DNA of 64,000 bases from Vicugna pacos (GCF_048564905.1 NC_133004.1:42452105-42516104), one strand, 5' to 3'. Positions 21,355 to 32,020 are shown, numbered from the stretch's first letter. The notes: generated from the sequence alone by a model not told the origin. Numbers and translations: made by a program.

Positions 21355-21449
21355 CTGTGACATCTCAGAGTCTCATTTCCTCATGCATAAAATGTGAGTT
21401 ATCAAATCTACCTCATGGGATTATTACAAGGCTTAAATAGGAAAGAAAT
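21355..21449 (+). mobile_element. MIR SINE fragment
   Basis: TCTCATTTCCTCATGCATAA, AATGTGAGTTATCAAATCTA and CCTCATGGGATTATTACAAG follow the MIR core and right half in sense. Confidence 0.75.
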
Positions 21450-21762
21450 AAGGAATAAGAAACAATTCAATTAAAAATGAGCAAAAGATTTGAACAAACA
21501 TTTCACCAGAGTAAGTACACAGATGGCCAATAAGCACACGAGTAGACACTCACCCTCACGGGTTGTCAGGGAAATGCAAATTAAAACCACAAGGAGATAC
21601 CATTGCGTGCCTCTTAGAATTGCTACAATTTAAAAAGAGAGAGACAGAAAGAGACAGAAGCAGCCAGATGGTGATGAGGATGTGGAGCAACTGGAATGCT
21701 CATTTACTGTTGGTGCAAAATGGCACAGCTACTTTGGAAGGCGGTTGGGCGGTTTCTTAAAA

Positions 21763-21770
21763 AGTTAAAG
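21763..21770. repeat. Target-site duplication of MER5A, left
   Basis: AGTTAAAG, the 8-bp size typical of hAT elements. It pairs with AGGTAAAC at 21959-21966 with six of eight identical, decayed as expected for an old insertion. Confidence 0.65.
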
Positions 21771-21958
21771 CAGGGCTTTCTTGCCCTCAGCTCTGTTGAC
21801 GTTTGGGCCTGGCAGTGCTGTTTGGGGCTGTTTGTGTGCTATATATGTTTATGAGCACTATCCTCCTGCATCCACCGCAAAGTGTGACAATCAAAGATGA
21901 CCCCAGCCTCACTGAGTGTCCCCTGAGAGTCAAGATCATCCTCAGTTGAGAACCACTA
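21771..21958 (-). mobile_element. MER5A (hAT-Charlie) nested in L1
   Basis: A near-complete 188-bp MER5A, reversed: CAGGGCTTTC start, GTTGACGTTTGGGCCTGGCA, AAAGTGTGACAATCAAAGAT, TGAGTGTCCCCTGAGAGTCA and TCAGTTGAGAACCACTA. Terminal inverted repeats remain visible. Being inside L1, it is younger than that L1 copy. Confidence 0.88.
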
Positions 21959-22447
21959 AGGTAAACACTCAGTGTGTGACCCAGCCATCCCATCCTGGGC
22001 ATTTATCCAAGAGAGATGGCGACTCCGTCCTCTGAGACAGCCATCGCCGCAAAAACTGGAAACAACCTCAAGGTCCGCCAGCCGAGGAACAGATAAACAA
22101 TCTGTGGCACATACGTAAAATCGCATATGTATTACGCGGAGTGAAAGAAGCCAGACTCCAAAGGCAACACATTGTATGATTCCATTTATATGACAGTCTG
22201 GAAAAGGCAAAACTCTGAGGGTGGAGAGCACACTCGTGGTTGCCAGGATGGGGGAGGCAGAGGGGTTGATGCCAAAGGGGCGAGAGGGAATTTTTTAGCA
22301 CGATGGAGATGTTCTATATTTTGACTACGGCAGTTACACGCTATAGGTGTTTGTCAAAACTCAAAGGAATGTGCAAGATAGAAATGTACAAGAAGAGGAG
22401 TGAGTTTTATTGTACGTAAATTATGTCTAAATAAATCTAGTCTCTGA

Positions 22448-22540
22448 AAAATGAGAAGAAAGGAGAGAAGGAAGAAAGGGGGGTGGGGAGGGAGAGAGAG
22501 ACAGAGACAGACACCCAGAGACAGAGAGACAGAGAGGTTG
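22448..22540. repeat. Purine-rich low-complexity tract
   Basis: GA, GAGA and GACA-type repeats on the plus strand directly after the L1 tail. It may have grown from the L1 A-tail. Confidence 0.85.
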
Positions 22541-23016
22541 AAAAATCATAGCCCCCGGTACCTGGGTGGCAAACACTTGGCTAATTGAAGCTGTTAGAAT
22601 CATCACTGTTTTAAAGACAGACAGACAAGAAGGCAGGGATCAAGTGACCTGACACAGCCTAGCATTAGGCCCTGGTTTTGAATGGGGAGCTGGGGGGCAC
22701 CCACCTGGGGGGATCCAGGCATCAGGAGCACTGAGGGATAAGCGCCCCCAAGAACCCAAAATTTTCCTGACATCATGCATCTAGGAGGCACCATCCTGGA
22801 AGGTGAATGTCAGAGTCTAGGGAACCCTTGGAGACCTGAGTCTCCCACCCTCATATATTCAGATGGGAAAACACTGGGGTCCTCGTTCAAAGCAAACAGG
22901 GTGAAGGGCCGGAGCCGAGAAGCCCACCAGATCCTGAGTCTCCTTTCCTTCTGCCCCCTCCAGGGCTTGGATTTCCATTCCAGAGGGAGGAGTGCCTGCA
23001 TCTGCATCCCCTCCCC
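22541..23016. other. Unique sequence
   Basis: No gene or repeat recognised. Overlapping frames on both strands are not convincing. Confidence 0.35.
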
Positions 23017-23115
23017 TACGGTGAGGCCCCTGAGGACAGAGAACCACATCCTCATTCTTGTGCCCCCTGGTGCTTGGTACAAGGTAGGGGTCACACAGGA
23101 GGTGGAAACCCAATG
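23017..23115 (+). mobile_element. L2 LINE 3' tail
   Basis: GGTGAGGCCCCTGAGGACAG, ACCACATCCTCATTCTTGTG and CCCTGGTGCTTGGTACAAGG correspond in order to the L2 end ('ctccttgagggcagg', 'gtatccccagcgcctggcaca'). Confidence 0.5.
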
Positions 23116-24660
23116 AATGCTTCATCCTCCATCCACCTGATGAATAAAGAAATGAACACATGAATATGTGAATTGATAAATGAAATGGGTTTTGGCCCTA
23201 CTGATGATAATTGCCAATTAGCTCTGTTAGAAACATCTAGAAAACTCAGCTGATGGTTGCCACCACAGAAGCAAGGCCTGCCTCGCCTCCCATCTTTGAC
23301 CATTAGCTGGGCGTCCATAGTTAGAGCCATTTCTAGGCTTCTCAGCCCACCGATCTGCCACCATTTGGCATCACGACTTCCTCTCCCCAATCCATGGATG
23401 CGCCCTGGGCAGGCCCTGGTGAGAGGGCCGAGAGGGGCCCAGGTGAGGAATCCTTCCATCCATCCAGTGCTCACCTGGTTCGTGCTCAGAGGTAAAGTTC
23501 AGGGAGGTCCTTGCAACTTGTCTTAACTGGGCACACGGTTGCTTTAAGGAAATCAATTTCCCAGACTGTTCTCAGCGTGGGAATGCAGCTGCAATCAAGA
23601 TTTCCTTCATCAGCCTTGCCTTCCAAAGACTCCGTTTTCCCCGTTTCAAAGAAAACAAAAACGGTGTTACGGTCTCTACCCAGAATCCTACTCACGGCAG
23701 GGGGAGAACACGGGCAAATCGGAGCATTTCTAATACTGAGCTTTCAATCCAGTTGACGTTGGCAGCTGATGGAAGTGTTTTAGACAGTGGATCATTATGT
23801 GAATTTCAGCTCACAACTCTGAATGAGTTGAAATCATTGCATGAAACCCCTTCTATTTCCATCTATTTATTTTATGAACCAGTATTTTTTTTAAGCTTAC
23901 ATGAGAAAAATAGGAAAATCGATGTTGAATTCTGGCTCATCATGGCAAGAGTAATACTCAACTATGGATTCATGACCTAACTGTGGGGGTTGGGGGAGGG
24001 GGAAAGTCAGCCCCATCTATCTCATTAAGAGATGCAATTCTAACAAAATTTTATTTTTATGCGTAATAATTATTTAGAAAAGTGTGTGATCAATTGGTTT
24101 TGATAAATGGGCTACTCATTATTGCACTGCTAGCTCAAACTAGAAACCCCAATTTTTTAACTCCAGTGATTTCTAGTCACAGGTAATTTAAAAAATGTTA
24201 ACTTCTATGCTTTTCGCTGAGAGAATTATAATAGCGTGATTAATAAAATGCTTTCAAGCACAAAAACATATTACATTAGAATACAATTCTGTGGGGGAAA
24301 AGGAATGGAAGTGAATTCAAGGAGAGACGTGAAAGTTACAAAATTTCTGTGAGAACAGAGCTTGTCCACTTATCGTCTAACGGAATGATGATGGACATCA
24401 AATTACCATGGCCTTCAGACGTCATTGGATACATTTAAAAGAGTGATTCAAGTTTTCTTTGAAAAATGTCAATATTTACAATGCAAAAGAAATTTTATCC
24501 TTTGCAACCATTTACATTTATGGAACATTTTAGATGTCAGTTACAAATATGTGAAAGGATACAAAATATTTCAAATTCTTTGTGGTGGTGGAGGAAGGTA
24601 CAAAGCAACTAATAACAGCAATAGTCCTGGAGAGCCACTCAGACTCTTACCACCACACTG
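23116..24660. other. AT-rich unique sequence, strongest candidate for conserved non-coding DNA
   Basis: About 1.5 kb free of recognisable repeats, AT-rich and even in composition. The block 24020-24560 carries TGCGTAATAATTATTTAGAA, GCTAGCTCAAACTAGAAACC, GTGATTTCTAGTCACAGGTA and TAGCGTGATTAATAAAATGC. Homeobox-like TAAT cores are frequent. No coding frame longer than about 80 codons. Constraint is inferred from appearance only. Confidence 0.35.
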
Positions 24661-25374
24661 TTAGCTCTTTGTTTGCAAGAAGTGCTAATGAGCCTCAGTT
24701 ACCTTGCTCTCCAGCCCAAAGCTACTAGAAACAACAAAATAAAATGAGGGGAGAACAAGGGAGGTGGGATGTTTGCCTGCAAGAGGGATACCTACAGATG
24801 AGCTATCCTGGAGCAGGAGGGAGGAGGCAGGAAAACTCAAATCCAGAACCCAGTGTCCCCGGCACCCAGTTCTTTCAGCTTGGAGCAGACCTGCATCACC
24901 TCTCCCTGTCTCGGGCTGGCCCAATGACAGGTGGGCACAGCAAGGATCATGAGATGAGCATCACCGTGTCAGCCGCAAAAGACTAAGCTACAGTCCTGAG
25001 ACCCGGTTGGGGACCATGTAACACATTCCAGAAACATTTCCATGGAAGGTCTAAACACACAGGCATTTCAAAGGGCAAGTTCAGTGCTTCAGAAAATGTT
25101 TACTGCAACCAACTCTGGTTGACAGCTTTGCTTGGCAGTGTACCACTGTCTAGCACGGGGCTCTGTATAGGCAATGACCCTCTGTCCCCTGGAGTGCTGC
25201 ACGAAGCAGGCTTCACTGGACAATGATCAGGCTCCCAGCACCGAGGGCAGGGGTTCAGGAGACAAGCACGTGGAAGAAGGTACTGGGGTGGGGGATTCAG
25301 AGCCTGGTTTCTGGGCCCAGGCTAAGGTATCAGAGTCCAACTCCGTGGCCACCTGGGACAATGGGGACAACTGA
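24661..25374. other. Unique sequence
   Basis: Nothing I can support as gene or repeat. Confidence 0.35.
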
Positions 25375-25462
25375 TGGGGCTTTCAAGGTGCTGGGAGCAG
25401 TTTCTAAGCATTTCACCTGTGTTAACTCAAAGCATCCTCACTCCTAGTTCATGAGACTGTGC
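25375..25462 (-). mobile_element. MIR SINE fragment (antisense)
   Basis: Words like TTTCTAAGCATTTCACCTGT and GTTAACTCAAAGCATCCTCA match the reverse of the MIR right half. Confidence 0.55.
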
Positions 25463-25878
25463 AGTAGGCTGGCAGCGGCCACCCGAAGATATCAGGTCTC
25501 AATCCCTGGGCCCTCTAACTGTGACCTGACAAGGAAAAGGACCTTTGTAAACGTGATTCTGTTAAGGATATTAGGATGGGGGAGTCTCCTGAATTAGCCA
25601 GTCAGCCCTAGATACAATCGCAGGCGTCCTCCTAAGTAGGAGGCAGAGGGAGATCTGACACAGAGAACGTGACGTGAAGACAGAGGCAGAGCTGGCCAAG
25701 GAACCCCAGCCACGCGCGGTCCTGCAGGGGGTGTGCCGCTCCACCCAGCGAAGCCATGGTCTCAGCCCAGGGGTACTGGTCCCTGACGCCTGGCCTCCAG
25801 AACTGTGAGGGAGGAAGTTTCTGGCATTTTAAGCCATTAGGCTTGTGGTGACCTGTTACAGGAGCCACAGGTAACGAA
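25463..25878 (+). mobile_element. ERVL-MaLR LTR (MLT1/MST-like)
   Basis: A fossil LTR in sense: ATCAGGTCTCAATCCCTGGG, GACCTGACAAGGAAAAGGAC, 'TGATTCTGTTAAGGATATTA'. The 3' part is GGCCTCCAGAACTGTGAGGG, TTTTAAGCCATTAGGCTTGT and CCTGTTACAGGAGCCACAGG. Old and diverged. Confidence 0.75.
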
Positions 25879-26129
25879 TCCACCTCTCGAAGAGGCCAGT
25901 TGCCTTGCATCTTTGACTGAGGGTCTGCTGCTCGGGGAAGCCGGCCCCCAGCAGCAGGCAGGGGCCCCAGGCATGTGGGTCTTGATGGATGTGCTCTGGG
26001 AGGCTGATGGTCCACAATTCTGACCCTAGAGCCATGGGGCCCAGCTGTACAGCAGAGGGCAGACGCCACATCCCCCGCCGAACAGAAAGACATCTGGACA
26101 CGTGCTCCCCTAGCAGAACACCACAGTTC
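25879..26129. other. Unique sequence
   Basis: Nothing recognised. Confidence 0.3.
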
Positions 26130-26240
26130 AGTCCGAGCTGTTTTAAAAAAGCTGATTCCTGCTCCTGTCCCTCGCCCCTCGCCCCACCCCATGCTAAGGA
26201 ATCAGAATCTCTGGAGGTAAGGATTCGGGAGTTTGCATTC
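26130..26240. mobile_element. MER20/Charlie-like DNA transposon fragment
   Basis: TTAAAAAAGCTGATTCCTGC, CCCCACCCCATGCTAAGGAA and TCAGAATCTCTGGAGGTAAG. Same group as 16445-16620. Confidence 0.55.
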
Positions 26241-26530
26241 CTACTGAGCTTCCCAAAGTGTCCTTATAAGAGAGATTCAGAGGGAAATTTTACCCAGAAG
26301 AGGAGGAGGCCACGGGACCGCAGAGGCAGACCTTGGAGGGAGGCTGCCACCAGTGAAGGGCTGCGTGCAGCCGCTGGAAGCCTCTCGGAAGACGCAGGAA
26401 ATAGATTCTCCCCTCGAGACGCCAGAGGGAGTGTGGTCCCGCCATCTGCTGGATTTCAGGCCAGTGAGACCGGTGTTGAACTTTTGGCCCCCTGAACTGT
26501 GAGAGAATAGATTTCTGTTGTGTTAAGCCT
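26241..26530 (+). mobile_element. ERV LTR fragment, MaLR-like
   Basis: A fossil: AGTGTCCTTATAAGAGAGAT and the 3' end TGAACTGTGAGAGAATAGAT, TTCTGTTGTGTTAAGCCTCC. It lacks the first part of the family sequence and is a different copy from 25463-25878. Confidence 0.72.
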
Positions 26531-26589
26531 CCCTAAGATTAAATTCAGTTTCTGGTCATTTGTTCGGGGAGTCTTAGGAGAGTCATATA

Positions 26590-26690
26590 GGTCATACTCT
26601 TGTTACCCCCATTTTACAGACAAGGAAACTGAGGATCAGAAAGGCTATGTGTCTGGGCTGACTCCCCGGCTGCCCCCAATGCCTGGCCCC
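26590..26690 (-). mobile_element. MIR SINE fragment (antisense)
   Basis: CCCCATTTTACAGACAAGGA followed by AACTGAGGATCAGAAAGGCT, the MIR core in reverse. Confidence 0.75.
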
Positions 26691-28279
26691 TGGAATCTGG
26701 ATCCAGGTTCCTCCTGTAGCAGCTGCTTGGAAGAAAGCATAAAACAAAAAGATTAGCTGGGGTGAGTTTAGTGGAAAGGGCTTCCATTCTTCACATGAAG
26801 ATTTAATATTTGAAAAGTCAGCCTGATCTAACTTGTTTTCGATGTGTTAAACAGCTCTCAAAGATGCTTATGCCTCAGGTTCTTGATCCCAGTTTTGGAC
26901 CAACCTCAGAATAAAGCAGCTCACCTTTTCTACTACAATCACCGTGTTGTGTTAAATTCAGTAATTTCTGGCCCCTTTTCCAACTGCCACACAAGACTGT
27001 GTGTTCGGATTTGGTGCATAAATGATATCCTTATAGTGAAAATGGTCACTAACATGATATATAATTCTAACCAGAAACCTGCTTTTGCTGCGTTACAGAG
27101 CACTGGATCATTCTGCCAAAATGTTATGCTTCTGGTGAAAGTGTCCAAACTTCTCTAAAATTCAGAAACCTATACTATGGTTTGGTTCTTTAATTTTGTC
27201 ATTTGAATCTCACCAGAACACAAAAGTCATTTCCTAAATGTTGAAACACTGGAAGCTTAAACCGAGAAACGGCCGTTCATATCTTTAACACAGTCTCTTT
27301 GCTGAGTGACAAAATCATTCCTCAGTAATTGCTGCAACATCAATCCGTTTATTTAATTTAAATGCTTAACTACATTTTCCTTCTTGAAATAAATGGGACC
27401 ACATGAAGTGGTTCTTTCCATGAAGTCCTGTACATGATGTGATTAATTTCCTGCCTTGAGATGCAACTCAAATCCCAGCTATGAATAATCCGGTGGCCTG
27501 GGGGGAAAGTCACTAATCACTACGTCAAAGTGACCTGAAGCTTTTATTTATGGGAAATCCTTCTCTCTGGTGGCAAAGGGTCAGCTGGATTCTCCAAAAT
27601 ACAATTCAGTAAAAGGATTTCGTTTCAGGGCAGAACATCAACAACCGTTAAACAGTGTTTCTCACACTCTCAATTATCTCTGTAATTCTGGTGTGGCATG
27701 TGGAGCATTCTGTTAAAAGGAAATCACCCCTTTCCTTTAATTTGCAATCTTTAATGTAAGTGATAAACTTTGACTCCAGTTTATTAAGGAATGGCTAATG
27801 AGTGTTTGTCTGTGAGCCACCGAGATGGATGATCATTGAATTACATGAAAATTAGTCTTTTCCTACTTAAAATGTCATTTGGTTGGAGATTTGAAAAAAA
27901 TACATTTGAGAAAGAAGCTCAGATCTGAAGGTTTGTGGTTCTTTTTCATAACCGTAATAACATTTCAGCTAAATAGTAGATTCGTACTTGCTTGTGTTTA
28001 ATATGAGGTTGGCTTGCTGGCTACCTGGACCCTAAGCTTGTTCCAGAAAAGACGTGATGCTCTAAGATCAGCAGATTTCTAAAAGATCCTGTCTTGGGTT
28101 TAATTCTCCAGCATGTGATGCGTATCAGATCACATACACAATTTTTACTTCTAAACACAGTCTCCTTTGTTGTTAAGCAGTTATCCAACACGGCTTCTCC
28201 TAGTAAGATGTACCCGGAGCATGTGACAGGGACATGGATTAATTTCTCCAACAGTTGAGCAACTGATTCAATACATCAT
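26691..28279. other. AT-rich unique sequence, candidate conserved non-coding
   Basis: A long repeat-free stretch. The part 27230-27960 is notable: GAATAATCCGGTGGCCTGGG, CACTACGTCAAAGTGACCTG (a CRE-like half plus a nuclear-receptor half site), TTTTATTTATGGGAAATCC. Candidate CNE by appearance, not by alignment. Confidence 0.35.
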
Positions 28280-28764
28280 GAAAGACAGAAGAGGTGAATG
28301 CCCTGATGACTTGGCACCATCCTAAGCAGCTGCCACGTCCTTCACCTGCGTGCATGGTCACTGGGCACCTGTCTGCCCAAGGGGCACATCACCTGCAGGC
28401 AGCTCTTGGTATCTGTCTGCAGAAGTCCAGGAAGCTGGGGGCACCCCATGGCCCTGCACCCCATCTGACCCTTGGAAAGATGACCTCCATGCCTTTGGGC
28501 AGCCACGTCCGGCAAGCAGGCCAAGCGGCACACCTTGGTGAGGGAGGGGGTCCTCCTCCAGCTCCAGCCACAGCCCCTTGGTAACTCCACCTTTAGGCCA
28601 TGTGCCCGCACATGCTGGGCTCTGCTTTGCAAGGAAATGCAGCAGCTTCTCCTGTCCCCATGGGTCCCACTCTCCTGGCACCCCGCCTCCTGCTCATCCC
28701 TGCTTCATGCTGCCGGAGGCCACAGCCTCCCTCGGGCCCTCAGTGATAGAAGGGCAAACCCCAC
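28280..28764. other. GC-rich unique sequence
   Basis: Overlapping frames on both strands, no domain recognised. I see no gene. Confidence 0.35.
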
Positions 28765-29142
28765 TGTATTTATTTGCTAGGGCTGCACAACAAAGTGCCA
28801 CAGACTAGATGGCTTAAACAGCAGACCTGTATTTTCTCGCAGCTCTGGAGGCTGGACGTCCAGGATCAAGGTGCCAGCAGGGCTGGTCTCTCCTGGGGCC
28901 CCCTTCTTTGTAGACGGCCGCCTTCTCCCCGGGTCCTCATGTGGTCCTCCCTCCGTGTGTCTATGTCCTAGTTCTCTTCTTTTAAGGAGCCCAGTCCTAT
29001 GGAATTGGGGCCCATCCACATGACCGCATTTTAACTTAGTTACCTCTTTAAAGACTATTTCCAAATACAGTCGCGCTCCGAGGTGCTGGGAGTTTGGACT
29101 TCCAGGAGGACTTGGGGGATCAGGATTCAGCCCACAACTCCA
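28765..29142 (-). mobile_element. ERVL-MaLR LTR (antisense), near full length
   Basis: A fossil in reverse: GCTAGGGCTGCACAACAAAG, TGCCACAGACTAGATGGCTT, 'GCAGCTCTGGAGGCTGGACG', TTAGTTACCTCTTTAAAGAC and a 'CCAAATACAGTCGCG' stretch. Best-preserved MaLR copy on this strand. Confidence 0.85.
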
Positions 29143-29349
29143 ATAGCAGAGCTCTTACTGTATGTAATCTCCTAGTGCTGCTGCTCTGGTCTAGCCTGGA
29201 CTAGTTCAGCACCATCACATTTTTGAATCTCTCTGTTTTTACCCATTCGGTGCCCCCATGTGCGTTTGGGGAGCGAGGGTGGGAGGCGTGCTGGCCTCCA
29301 CTAGAGATGTGTGCCTCAGGGCATGTTCTCTTTTTCTTTCCTTAACATT
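29143..29349. other. Unique sequence
   Basis: Nothing recognised. Confidence 0.3.
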
Positions 29350-29734
29350 TTCTCTTGAACATTCACTCAACAAACCCTTGTTGAGCACCTACTATGTGCC
29401 AGACCCTGTGCTGGGCCCTGGGGACTCAGCAATGAAGAAGACAGCCCAGGCCTTTGCACTCATTTGGGCAGACAGACAGCAAACCACACACCAACCATGG
29501 AACGTGACCACTTAGGATGGTGCTGAGCAGCATGAGGACGGAAGGAGGCGGCCAGGGGAGGATTCCGCAGGAGAGGCCCCAGGTGGGGCAGGAAGCAAGA
29601 ACAGCAGAGCCCTGGATGATCCGGGAGGCTCTTACCACCAGGAGTCTAGATTTAATTGTAAGCGAAATGGGAAATCTTCAGAGGGCTCTGAGTGAGAGAA
29701 GGACATCTGGTTTATACTTTAAAAAGTTACTCTG
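29350..29734 (-). mobile_element. L2 LINE (antisense)
   Basis: The plus strand gives the reverse of the L2 3' region: TTGTTGAGCACCTACTATGT, GCCAGACCCTGTGCTGGGCC, 'GACAGACAGCAAACCACACA', then AGTCTAGATTTAATTGTAAG and CGAAATGGGAAATCTTCAGA. The younger L1 follows at the right edge. Confidence 0.8.
29721..29734. repeat. Target-site duplication of L1, left copy
   Basis: AAAAAGTTACTCTG pairs with AAAAAGTTATTCTG at 30231-30244 (13 of 14 identical). Confidence 0.9.
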
Positions 29735-30230
29735 TGGTATATTTATACAATGGAATACTACTCAGTGATACAAAAAAAATAACAAAATAATGCCATTTGC
29801 AGCAACATGGATGGAACTGGAGATCATTATTCTAAGCAAAGTAAGCCCGACAGAGGAAGAAAAATGCCATATGATATCACTCACATGAGAAATCTAAAAA
29901 AGAAAAAAGAAAAAAGAGGACACTGATGAACTTATCTATATAAAAACAGAAACAGACTCGAGGATGTAGTAAACAATCTTATGGTTACGGTGGGGAAGGG
30001 GGTGGGAAGCGATAAATTTGGGAATTTGAGATTTGCAAATGATAACCAGTATATATAAAAACAGATAAACAAATTTCTCCTATATAGCACAGGGAACTAT
30101 ATTCAATATCTTGTAATAACCTTTAATGAAAAAGAATATATGTATGTGTATGCATGACTGGGATGTGATGCTGTACACCAGAAATTGACACAGTGTAACT
30201 GACTATATTTCAATTAAAAAAAAAGATAAT
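29735..30230 (+). mobile_element. LINE-1, artiodactyl type, 5'-truncated, with target-site duplications
   Basis: Sense L1 3' end of about 496 bp: GGTATATTTATACAATGGAA, AATACTACTCAGTGATACAA, 'GCAACATGGATGGAACTGGA'. The 3' UTR has CACAGGGAACTATATTCAAT, GTACACCAGAAATTGACACA and 'ACTATATTTCAATTAAAAA', ending in a short A-rich tail. The duplications and low divergence make it one of the youngest elements here. It inserted at the junction of an L2 and an older L1 piece. Confidence 0.93.
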
Positions 30231-30244
30231 AAAAAGTTATTCTG
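30231..30244. repeat. Target-site duplication of L1, right copy
   Basis: AAAAAGTTATTCTG, one base different from the left copy. Confidence 0.9.
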
Positions 30245-30405
30245 AATTGGTGAAGAGTTTCAGTTTTGCAAGATAAAAATGTTCTGGAGATGGGCTGTGT
30301 GACAATGTGAGGATACTTGACATGACTGAACTGTACACTTAAAAATGGTGAAGATGGTAAATTTTAGGTTATGTGTATTTTGCCACAATTAACAAATATC
30401 TAAAT
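30245..30405 (+). mobile_element. Older LINE-1 3' UTR fragment
   Basis: GAAGAGTTTCAGTTTTGCAA, AAAATGTTCTGGAGATGGGC, 'ACTGAACTGTACACTTAAAA', ATGGTGAAGATGGTAAATTT. The standard L1M 3' end, without a full poly-A tail. Confidence 0.85.
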
Positions 30406-30989
30406 GTGAACTTTACCTACACGTGCCTTTGATCATTTTGTTTGATATTTCTCCTCTGATTTTGGAGCCAAGGGGAAGAATGGAACAAAGTATGATTTAA
30501 AGACAGTTTGTTCAATATATGCAGAAAATGGTTAACTGTCTATCTATGATAAGGAATAATATGAGGACTTTCCTGATTCTGAAAAAAAAAAAGGAAATTC
30601 CAAGTTTTCCAGTCATTAAAAGAAATGTATGGCATAAACTCATTTCAGGGAGTATGTCAGATTAGATATTTTAGTTAGATAAGTGACGTATCTACCATTG
30701 GTATTATTTAAAATAGTAACATTTATAAGCATATGAAAAAATTTAGTTATTGTATGTAACAGGTCTTGGGGATATTTTGTCTTATTCACAAGGGAGTATA
30801 CTTGGCTTTCTGACAGCCTGGAGAATGAATGGCAACAGGAAAGGCTTTAGTCTTGGTAATTCTTTTTCTAAAAAGATTTTTCTGTTGTTAATATCAGGGG
30901 AAGTCGAGTACAGGAAGTCTTTGAGTATCTTTGCAACTTTTCTGCAAGTCTACAATTATTTAAACATACAAAGTTAATTCAAAAAGGGA
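30406..30989. other. AT-rich unique sequence
   Basis: Nothing recognised. Probably unconstrained or an old L1 remainder, but I could not match it. Confidence 0.3.
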
Positions 30990-32020
30990 TTTTTTGCATC
31001 CCCATTAGGATAGCTAAAATTAAAAGGAGAGACAATACCAAAACTGAGAAAGGTAAAGAACAATCAGAAATGTCATACCGGCTGGTGGGAAGGTCGACTG
31101 GTATAACACTTTGGAAAAGAGTTTGGCAGAATGCTCTGAAGTCACTGATGCTGTATGACCCAATGATTCCAATCCTGGGTGTATAGCCAACAAAAATGAG
31201 TGCTCATATTCATGGAAAGACCTGTACTTGAAGGTTCATAGCAACATTATTCTTAACAGGACCAAACTGTGTCCCCCTTAGAATTTATAGTTTGAAGCCC
31301 TAAGCCCTGATGCGGCTATACTTGGAGAGACAGTCTTTAAGGAGGTAACTGAGGTTAAGCGAGGTCGTAAGGGTGCAGCCCTACTCCAGTATGACTGGTG
31401 TCCTTATGAGAGGAGGAAGAAGCATCAGGGGAGCACAGAGAAAAGGTCATGAGAGGACACAAGGAGAAGACAGCCATCTGCAAGCCAAGCCAACCCTGCC
31501 GACACTTTGATCTTAGGCTTCCAGCTTCCAGAACAAGAAAATAAATTGTTGCGTATAAAATAAAGCTGTTCGATGTGTGGTACTGTGTTATCATCTCAGC
31601 AAACTAATACATTGCTCAACCTGGAGACAATCCGAATGCCCACCAAGAGTAGAATGGACAAATGAATTGTATTACATTCATACAACAAATTACGATGTGG
31701 GAATAAAAAAGAACAAATTGAGACATGAGACATCGTGGATGAATCTAAAAACATGCTGAGTGAAAGAAACCAGAAATGCTGTAAAGTTTCATTTAGATGA
31801 AACTTAAAACCAAAAAAGACAAATCTTAGGCAACAGAGGTCAGAATAATGGTTTTCTTTGGGGGAACTGACGGAGGAGGGACATGGGAGTCCCACTGGGG
31901 TGACAGAATGTTCTACATCTTGATCTGGTGCCAGTTACATGGGGCACATGCATCAAAATTCATTGAGCTGTGTATTTAGATCTGTCCACTTTATCAAAAG
32001 CTGTATCTCCATAAAAAGAA
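30990..32020 (+). mobile_element. Older LINE-1 3' part, split by a MaLR LTR
   Basis: Left piece to about 31250: CATCCCCATTAGGATAGCTA, 'GACCCAATGATTCCAATCCT', TTCATAGCAACATTATTCTT. Right piece from about 31613: CTGGAGACAATCCGAATGCC, 'GAATTGTATTACATTCATAC', GTGAAAGAAACCAGAAATGC, ending near TTTATCAAAAGCTGTATCTC. The two pieces are consecutive parts of ORF2 and the 3' UTR. Confidence 0.88.
31250..31612 (+). mobile_element. ERVL-MaLR LTR inserted in L1
   Basis: A fossil LTR of the MLT1/MST type: AAACTGTGTCCCCCTTAGAA, TTTGAAGCCCTAAGCCCTGA, GTCCTTATGAGAGGAGGAAG, 'TGCCGACACTTTGATCTTAG', and an end at CTCAGCAAACTAATACA. It interrupts the L1 at 30990-32020 and so is younger than it. Confidence 0.87.

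Larger units (their letters stand above)
21450..22447 (+). mobile_element. LINE-1 3' part (older L1M type) interrupted by MER5A
   Basis: Sense order of the L1 ORF2 end: GCAAAAGATTTGAACAAACA, GGGAAATGCAAATTAAAACC, TTTACTGTTGGTGCAAAATG. After the inserted MER5A it resumes at TGTGTGACCCAGCCATCCCA. It then gives GTGAAAGAAGCCAGACTCCA and ATTGTATGATTCCATTTATA and ends near ATTATGTCTAAATAAATCTA. 5'-truncated, with no open ORF2. Confidence 0.9.
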
